The translations under genes and the position numbers were made by a program. From Solirubrobacteraceae bacterium (GTDB taxonomy: Bacteria > Actinomycetota > Thermoleophilia > Solirubrobacterales > Solirubrobacteraceae), in the NCBI GenBank assembly GCA_025935735.1, contig JAICUS010000159.1, positions 1 to 10,840 on the forward strand: 10,840 nucleotides of DNA, read 5' to 3'. The notes under the pieces were generated by a model that saw only the letters and a list, made by a program, of their open reading frames with translations, had not been told where the DNA came from and did not search any database. Each line of letters starts with the position of its first letter. Position 1 is the first letter of the stretch. This document shows, piece by piece, positions 5,790-10,840 of the stretch.

Positions 5790-6383
5790 ATGCGGCGGCT
5801 GCTGCTCGTGCGGCACGCGTCCACGGACGCGGTGCGCGCGGCCGCGTTCGGGGCCGACGAGCCGCTGGACGCATCCGGCGCGGCCGCGGCGGCGCGGCTG
5901 CGGCTGCCGCGGGCCGGCGAGGTGCTGGTCAGCCCGGCTCGGCGGGCGTTCGAGACGGCGGAGCGCGCCGGCCTTCACGTGACCGCGGTCGAGCCGGCGC
6001 TCGCCGAGTGCGACTTCGGCCGCTGGGCCGGCCTGACTCTGCGCGAGGTCGCCGACCACGAGCCGGAGGCGGTGGAGGCCTGGATGAGCGAGCCGGCCGC
6101 GGCCCCGCACGGCGGCGAGTCATTGCTCGCCGTGCTCGCCCGCGTAGGCGGCTGGCTCGACGAGCAGGCGACGCGGTCCGGCACCGCGGTGGCGATCACC
6201 CACGCCGGCGTGGTCAAGGCGGCGGTCGTGACGGCACTCGACGCCCCGCCCGCCGCGTTCTGGCGCATCGACGTCGCCCCCCTCTCGATCACCGAGCTCC
6301 ACGCCCACGACGGCCGCTGGACGGTGACCCGGGTCAACGACCGCGGCGCCGCCGCGCCACTGCGCGAGGCGGTTCCCGCATGA
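5790..6383 (+). CDS. cobC: Histidine phosphatase family protein, probable alpha-ribazole phosphatase (CobC-like)
   Basis: A 197-residue member of the histidine phosphatase (phosphoglycerate mutase-like) superfamily. The catalytic motif is LVRHAST, with His9 as phosphate acceptor; supporting residues are in SPARR (48-52), ECDFGRW at 73-79 with the acidic residue, PHGGES at 106-111, and ITHAGVV with the second His138. CobC removes phosphate from alpha-ribazole phosphate or from cobalamin phosphate. The superfamily is broad, so the specific role rests on being first gene of a cobalamin operon, and many such genes are labelled only as phosphatases. ATG 5790 is chosen because the family fold starts there; TTG 5787 is in frame and possible. 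No Shine-Dalgarno precedes it directly, and the nearest one is 47 nt upstream. The stop overlaps cbiB as ATGA. Confidence 0.85.
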   Translation: MRRLLLVRHASTDAVRAAAFGADEPLDASGAAAAARLRLPRAGEVLVSPARRAFETAERAGLHVTAVEPALAECDFGRWAGLTLREVADHEPEAVEAWMSEPAAAPHGGESLLAVLARVGGWLDEQATRSGTAVAITHAGVVKAAVVTALDAPPAAFWRIDVAPLSITELHAHDGRWTVTRVNDRGAAAPLREAVPA

Positions 6384-7297
6384 CCGCGATCGCGCTCGGC
6401 GTCGGCGCGGACCTCGTCTTCGGCGACCCGCGGCGTGGCCATCCGGTCGCGCTCTTCGGGCGCGCGGCGGCCGCGTTGGAGCGCGTCGCGTTCCGGCCCA
6501 CCCGGCGTGCGGGCGCGGTCCACGCGGCGCTGCTGACCGGCGCGGTGGTCGCGCTCGCGGCGGCCGGGGAGCGGGCGCTGGGGACCGCGTTCCGGGCGGC
6601 GGCGCTGTGGACGGCGCTCGGCGCCCGGTCGCTGATGCGCGAGGCCGCCGCTGTGGCCGGGCTGGTGGAGGCCGGCGAGATCGACGGCGCGCGGCGGCGC
6701 ATCCGCTCGCTGGTCGGCCGCGACCCGGAGGCGCTCGACGCGGCCGGCCTGTGCGCGGCGGCGATCGAGTCGGTGGCCGAGAACACGGTGGACGCGGTCG
6801 TGGCGCCGCTGCTGTGGGCGGCGACGGCCGGGGCGCCGGGAGCGCTCGGGCACCGGGCGGTCAACACGCTCGACGCGATGGTCGGCCACCGCAGCCCGCG
6901 CTACGCGCGCTTCGGCACCGCCGCCGCCCGGCTCGACGACGCGCTCAACTGGCCGGCCGCCCGTCTCACGGCCGCTCTGGCCGTCGCGCTCGGCGGGCGG
7001 CCTGCCGCCGCGCTGCGCGCCTGGCGCCGCGACGCCCCGGCGCACCCGAGCCCGAACGCCGGCGTCGCCGAGGCGGCGTTCGCGGGCGCACTCGGCGTCC
7101 GCCTCGGCGGCCCGCTCGCCTACGAGGGCCGCGCCGAGGCGCGTCCCCGGCTCGGCGACGGCCGCCCGCCCGAGCCCGCCGACGTCCGCCGGGCGATCCG
7201 CCTCGCCTGGTCGATCACCGCCGCAAGCGCGCTGCTCGCCGTCGCGACCACCCACGCCGCCTCCCGCCACCGCGGGTTCGCCGGAGGCCGGCGATGA
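6380..7297 (+). CDS. cbiB: Adenosylcobinamide-phosphate synthase, CbiB/CobD family
   Basis: A 305-residue membrane enzyme that attaches (R)-1-amino-2-propanol phosphate or aminopropanol to adenosylcobyric acid. Motifs in order are DLVFGDPRRGHPVALFGR (11-28), VGRDPEALD (112-120), AIESVAENTVDAVVAPLLW (128-146), VNTLDAMVGHRSPRYARFG (161-179), ARLDDALNWPAARLTA (183-198), and SPNAGVAEAAFAGALGVRLG. Hydrophobic helices are visible near residues 45-65 and 190-210 and at the C-terminus. The start is the ATG of an ATGA overlap with the phosphatase stop; the open frame runs upstream far into the cobT antisense region, which is only a GC-rich artefact. The stop overlaps cobQ as ATGA. Tight coupling suggests coordinate expression under the upstream riboswitch. 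Confidence 0.95.
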   Translation: MTAIALGVGADLVFGDPRRGHPVALFGRAAAALERVAFRPTRRAGAVHAALLTGAVVALAAAGERALGTAFRAAALWTALGARSLMREAAAVAGLVEAGEIDGARRRIRSLVGRDPEALDAAGLCAAAIESVAENTVDAVVAPLLWAATAGAPGALGHRAVNTLDAMVGHRSPRYARFGTAAARLDDALNWPAARLTAALAVALGGRPAAALRAWRRDAPAHPSPNAGVAEAAFAGALGVRLGGPLAYEGRAEARPRLGDGRPPEPADVRRAIRLAWSITAASALLAVATTHAASRHRGFAGGRR

Positions 7298-8787
7298 CCG
7301 GCGCGCTGCTCGTCGCCGGCACCCACTCGGACGCCGGCAAGACCGTCGTCACCGCGGCGATCTGCCGCTGGCTGCGCCGGCGCGGGATCAGCGTCGCGCC
7401 GTTCAAGGCGCAGAACATGGCGCTCAATTCGACGGTCACGCCGTCGGGGGCGGAGATCGGACGGGCGCAGGCGTTCCAGGCGGCGGCGTGCGGGGTCGCG
7501 CCCGAAGCGGCGATGAACCCCGTGCTGCTCAAGCCGTCCGGACCGGGGCACAGCCAGGTGATCGTGATGGGCACGCCGTACACCGACGCCACCGCGCGGT
7601 CCTACCAGGCGCTCAAGGCGGAGTTGCGCGCGCCCGTCGCCACGGCGCTGGCGGACCTCCGCGAGCGCTTCGACGTCGTCGTCTGCGAGGGCGCCGGCAG
7701 CCCGGCGGAGATCAACCTGCGCGCGGGCGATCTGGCGAACATGGGGCTCGCCCGCGAGGCTGGGTTGCCGGTCCTGCTGGTCGGCGACATCGACCGCGGC
7801 GGCGTGTTCGCCTCGCTGTACGGGACGCTCGCGCTCCTCGAGCCCGACGACCAGGCCCTGCTCGCCGGCTTCCTCATCAACAAGTTCCGCGGCGATCCGG
7901 CGATCCTCGCGCCCGGCCTCGAGCAGCTGCGCGAGCTCACCGGCCGTCCCACCTACGGCGTGCTGCCCTGGCTGGACGAGCCGTTCATCGACGCCGAGGA
8001 CTCGCTGGCCCTCGCCCGGCCGCCGCGCCCCACGCCCGGCGCCACGCTCGACGTCGCGGTCATCCGCCTGCGCTGGATGAGCAACTTCACCGACATCGAC
8101 GCGCTCGCGGCCGAGCCGGGCGTGGCGGTGCGCTTCACGCGCTCGCCGGCCGACGTCGAGCGCGCCGACCTGGTGATCCTGCCCGGCACCAAGGCCACCG
8201 TGGAGGACCTGCGGCGGCTGCGGGCCGACGGGCTCGACCGGGCGCTGCGCGAGCGCCGCGGCCCGATCCTCGGCATCTGCGGCGGCTACCAGATGCTCGG
8301 GACCGAGATCGAGGACGGCGTGGAGAGCGGCGCCGGCCGGGTCGAGGGGCTCGGGCTGCTGCCGGTGCGGACGGTGTTCGCCCAAGAGAAGCTGCTGCGC
8401 CAGGTCCAAGGTACGAGTTCCCGCGGCCTGCCCGCGACGGGCTACGAGATCCGCCACGGGCGGGTGTCCCGCGCGGGCGGCGAGCCGTGGATCGCGCCCG
8501 ACGAAGGCTGCGCCGCCGGCGACGTCCTCGGCACCTCCTGGCACGGCCTGCTGGAGGGCGACGCGGTGCGGCGCGGGCTGCTGCGCTGGGTCGCGGAGCG
8601 CACCGGCCGGGACTGGGTGCCGGGTACGCGCCCGTTCGCCGAGGTGCGCGAGGCGCACCTGGACCGGCTGGCCGACTGGCTCGCGGAGCACGTCGACGAG
8701 CCGGCGCTGCTCGACCTCATCGAACGCGGCGCCCCCGCCGGGCTGCCGGTCATCCCCCCGGGAGGAGTGGCGTGCTCCGTCTGCTGA
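7294..8787 (+). CDS. cobQ: Cobyric acid synthase (CobQ/CbiP)
   Basis: A 497-residue enzyme of normal length that uses ATP and glutamine to amidate side chains b, d, e and g of the adenosyl-corrin ring. The N-terminal dethiobiotin-synthetase-like domain has the P-loop GTHSDAGKT (9-17), PFKAQNMALNS, VVVCEGAGSPAEINL, and LVGDIDRGGVFAS. The C-terminal class I glutamine amidotransferase-like domain has GICGGYQMLG with nucleophile Cys329, and GTSWHGLLEGDAVR with His417 (SWHG replaces the commoner YLHG). The segment EKLLRQVQGT...GYEIRHG matches the family linker. The start ATG 7294 overlaps the cbiB stop (ATGA) and has GGAGG at 7283-7287. The 3' end overlaps cobN by 16 nt. All catalytic residues appear intact. 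Confidence 0.97.
   Translation: MTGALLVAGTHSDAGKTVVTAAICRWLRRRGISVAPFKAQNMALNSTVTPSGAEIGRAQAFQAAACGVAPEAAMNPVLLKPSGPGHSQVIVMGTPYTDATARSYQALKAELRAPVATALADLRERFDVVVCEGAGSPAEINLRAGDLANMGLAREAGLPVLLVGDIDRGGVFASLYGTLALLEPDDQALLAGFLINKFRGDPAILAPGLEQLRELTGRPTYGVLPWLDEPFIDAEDSLALARPPRPTPGATLDVAVIRLRWMSNFTDIDALAAEPGVAVRFTRSPADVERADLVILPGTKATVEDLRRLRADGLDRALRERRGPILGICGGYQMLGTEIEDGVESGAGRVEGLGLLPVRTVFAQEKLLRQVQGTSSRGLPATGYEIRHGRVSRAGGEPWIAPDEGCAAGDVLGTSWHGLLEGDAVRRGLLRWVAERTGRDWVPGTRPFAEVREAHLDRLADWLAEHVDEPALLDLIERGAPAGLPVIPPGGVACSVC
8761..8767 (+). promoter_or_regulatory. Shine-Dalgarno site for cobN
   Basis: GGAGGAG lies in the last codons of cobQ, 4 nt before GTG 8772. It selects the GTG at 8772 as the cobN start; the GTG at 8767 is in a different frame. 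Confidence 0.7.
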
Positions 8788-10840
8788 CCACCGCCGACAC
8801 GGAGATCCTGGCCGCCGCGCACGCGCTGCGCGAGCTGGGCGGGGACTTCCCCGAGGTCCGCTGCGCGAACCCGGCCACGCTGGACGACCCCGCGGCGTTC
8901 GTCGCCGGCGCCCGCGCGGTCGTCGTGCGCCTGCTGGGGGGCCGCCGCGCCTGGCCGGATGGCGTCGCGGAGCTGCGCGCGGTCTGCGAGCGGGACGGCA
9001 TCGCCCTGCTGCTGATGGGCGGCGAGGCCGAGCCCGACGCCGAGCTGGCGGGGCTCTCCCTCGCGCCGGCCGGGGCGCTCGGCCAGGCGTTCGAGTACCT
9101 GCGCCACGGCGGCGTGGACAACACCCGCGAGCTGCTGCGCTTCCTCGCGGACACGTTCGCGCTGCAAGGCCACGGGTTCGAGCCGCCGCGCGAGCTGGCC
9201 GAGGTCGGCCTCTACCTCCCGGGGCACGGCGACGTGGACGCGCTGCCCGAGCGCGACGGCCGGCCCAGGGTCGGGATCGTCTTCTATCGCTCGCACCGCG
9301 TGACCGGCAACACGGCGTTCGTCGACGAGCTGGCCGCGGCCGTCGAGCGCGCCGGAGGGCAGCCGGTCTGCGTCTGGGCATACTCGCTGCGCGGCGACGC
9401 GCCGGCGCTGAAGCTGCTGGGCGGCGAGGTCGACGCGCTCGTCACTACGGTCCTCGCCGCCGGCGGGTCGCACGCCGGCGACGAGTGGCACGCCGAGGCG
9501 CTGGAAAGGCTCGGCGTCCCGGTCGTCCAGGCGCTCTGCGCCACCACCTCGCGCGCGGCCTGGGAGGCGTCGGACCAGGGCATGACGCCGCTCGACGCCG
9601 CCATGCAGGTGGCGATCCCCGAGTTCGACGGCCGCATCGTCGGCGTGCCGATCTCGTTCAAGGAGCCGCTCGCGGACTTCGAGGCGCTCCACTACGCCCC
9701 CGACCGCGAGCGCTGCGACCGCCTGGCCCGGCTCGCGGTCCGCCACGCCCGGCTGCGCACGCTCCCGCGCGCCCAGCAGCGCACGGCGATCGTCCTCTCC
9801 TCCTTCCCCACCAAGCACGCGCGGGTGGGCAACGCCGTCGGGCTCGACACCCCGGCCAGCGCGATGGCGCTGCTGGACGCGCTGCGCGAGGCGGGCCACC
9901 GCGTCGAGCACGACTTCCCCGACGGCGACGCGCTCATCCACGCGCTGATCGCCGCCGGCGGGCACGACCACGAGCTGCTCACCGACGACCAGCTCGCCCG
10001 CGCCGACGCACGGTTGCCGGTGGCCGGCTACGCGGCCTGGTTCGCCACGCTCCCCCAGCCGCTCCAGGACGCGGTGACCGACACGTGGGGCCCACCGCCG
10101 GGCGAGTGGTACGTCGAGGGCGAGGACTTCGTGATCGCCGGCCTGCAGCTGGGGAACGTCTTCCTGGCCATCCAGCCTCCGCGCGGCTACGGCGAGAACC
10201 CGGTGGCGATCTACCACGACCCGAACCTCGCCCCCGCCCACCACTACCTGGCCGCGTACCGCTACCTCGACGCGGTGTTCGGCGCCGACGCGATCGTCCA
10301 CCTGGGCAAGCACGGCACGCTCGAGTGGCTGCCGGGCAAGTCGCTCGGGCTCTCCCCCGCCTGCGCGCCCGACGCCTGCCTGGGCGACGTGCCGCTCTTC
10401 TATCCGTTCGTGGTCAACGACCCCGGCGAGGGGATGCAGGCCAAGCGCCGCGCGCACGCCGTGCTGATCGACCACCTCGTGCCGCCGATGATGCGCGCGG
10501 AGACCTACGACGAGCTGGCCCAGCTCGAGCAGCTGCTCGACGACTACGCCCGCGCCGAGGCGCTCGACCCGGCCAAGCTGCCGGCGCTGGCGAACCGGAT
10601 CTGGACGCTGCTGCACGCGGCCGACCTGCACCGCGACCTCGAGGTCACCGGCGAGCAGCCGGCGCTGGAGGACTTCAGCACGCTGATCGAGCACGTCGAC
10701 GGCTACCTGTGCGAGATCAAGGACCTGCAGGTGCGCGACGGGCTGCACATCCTCGGCCGGGTGCCGGAGGGCGAGCAGCTGCGCGGGCTGCTGGGGGCGA
10801 TCCTGCGGCTGCCGCAGGGGGACGTGCCCGGGCTGCGGGA
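8772..10840 (+). CDS. cobN: Cobaltochelatase large subunit CobN, N-terminal part (3' end outside window)
   Basis: The open frame starts with GTG and runs to the window end, giving the first 689 residues of a protein that is usually about 1,200 or more residues long. CobN inserts cobalt into the corrin ring of hydrogenobyrinic acid a,c-diamide with the help of AAA+ subunits. Translation begins MLRLLTTADTEILAAAHALREL, typical of CobN. Further family landmarks are VGIVFYRSHRVTGNTAFVDEL (about residues 173-193), a VVQALCATTSRAAW segment, FPTKHARVGNAVGLDTP, QPPRGYGENPVAIYHDPNL from residue 468, HLGKHGTLEWLPGK ending at 523, and VVNDPGEGMQAKRRAHA. The frame overlaps cobQ by 16 nt and is therefore fourth in the riboswitch-controlled operon. 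Partner subunits (CobS/CobT-type or ChlI/ChlD-like) are not in the window. A gene for magnesium chelatase ChlH is a related alternative, but the context and the N-terminal sequence favour CobN. Confidence 0.96.
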   Translation, partial: MLRLLTTADTEILAAAHALRELGGDFPEVRCANPATLDDPAAFVAGARAVVVRLLGGRRAWPDGVAELRAVCERDGIALLLMGGEAEPDAELAGLSLAPAGALGQAFEYLRHGGVDNTRELLRFLADTFALQGHGFEPPRELAEVGLYLPGHGDVDALPERDGRPRVGIVFYRSHRVTGNTAFVDELAAAVERAGGQPVCVWAYSLRGDAPALKLLGGEVDALVTTVLAAGGSHAGDEWHAEALERLGVPVVQALCATTSRAAWEASDQGMTPLDAAMQVAIPEFDGRIVGVPISFKEPLADFEALHYAPDRERCDRLARLAVRHARLRTLPRAQQRTAIVLSSFPTKHARVGNAVGLDTPASAMALLDALREAGHRVEHDFPDGDALIHALIAAGGHDHELLTDDQLARADARLPVAGYAAWFATLPQPLQDAVTDTWGPPPGEWYVEGEDFVIAGLQLGNVFLAIQPPRGYGENPVAIYHDPNLAPAHHYLAAYRYLDAVFGADAIVHLGKHGTLEWLPGKSLGLSPACAPDACLGDVPLFYPFVVNDPGEGMQAKRRAHAVLIDHLVPPMMRAETYDELAQLEQLLDDYARAEALDPAKLPALANRIWTLLHAADLHRDLEVTGEQPALEDFSTLIEHVDGYLCEIKDLQVRDGLHILGRVPEGEQLRGLLGAILRLPQGDVPGLR

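Noticed and set aside
4856..6379. The upstream extension of the cbiB frame
   Set aside because: It runs antisense through cobT and across the riboswitch and the phosphatase. CbiB similarity starts only at ATG 6380, which forms an ATGA overlap with the upstream stop.
7120..9381. A 753-codon open frame on the minus strand
   Set aside because: It is antisense to cbiB, cobQ and cobN, and its product is Arg/Pro/Ala-rich without motifs.
8442..10748. A 768-codon open frame on the minus strand
   Set aside because: It lies opposite cobQ/cobN, whose motifs are unmistakable, and its translation is low-complexity Arg/Gly/Val/Ala-rich with no domain. Antisense open frames are common in very GC-rich DNA.
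1..10840. CRISPR arrays, insertion sequences, tRNA or rRNA genes, toxin-antitoxin or phage defence genes
   Set aside because: I read both strands for repeats, terminal inverted repeats and known motifs and saw none. The window is housekeeping transport and cofactor synthesis.

Overview
The window is very GC-rich chromosomal DNA with tightly packed genes, many ATGA start/stop overlaps and a GTG start. It looks like a high-GC actinobacterium. The mix of a Kup transporter with stress-protein partners, CbtAB, and a CobN-type cobalamin route would suit Thermoleophilia (Solirubrobacterales-like), but that placement is inference from style, not from a marker gene. I see no mobile elements, tRNA or rRNA genes, CRISPR arrays or phage genes.

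Left part (1-2781, plus strand): a potassium-uptake cluster. It holds the 3' end of a KdpD-type universal-stress-domain protein that stops without a histidine kinase, a membrane-anchored Usp-like protein, and a complete Kup potassium transporter. The three reading frames overlap one another, so they are probably translationally coupled. Kup ends in a CTAG shared with the stop codon of the convergent DUF1326 gene.

Middle part (2778-5562, minus strand): cobT (lower-ligand activation of cobalamin), then a cobalamin riboswitch, then cbtB, cbtA and a cysteine-rich DUF1326 gene. This reads as a B12-repressed cobalt-uptake operon with an extra putative metal-binding protein attached.

Right part (5563-10840, plus strand): a second cobalamin riboswitch heads the operon histidine phosphatase (cobC-like) - cbiB - cobQ - cobN, with cobN cut off by the window edge. 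These genes cover cobalt insertion (CobN), amidation of the corrin ring (CobQ), aminopropanol attachment (CbiB) and probably the alpha-ribazole phosphate step, while cobT makes alpha-ribazole phosphate.

The two riboswitches sit on opposite strands either side of cobT, so cobalt import and corrin synthesis would be controlled by the same ligand. They share an identical 14-nt L5-region element and a near-identical hairpin abutting the Shine-Dalgarno sequence, pointing to the same translational kissing-loop switch. The second is odd: its strong Shine-Dalgarno has no ATG, GTG or TTG start behind it, only a CTG that would open a 12-codon leader ending in TGATG at the phosphatase start. The best leads are this leader region, the DUF1326-CbtAB association, and the kinase-less KdpD/Usp pair fused by overlap to kup.
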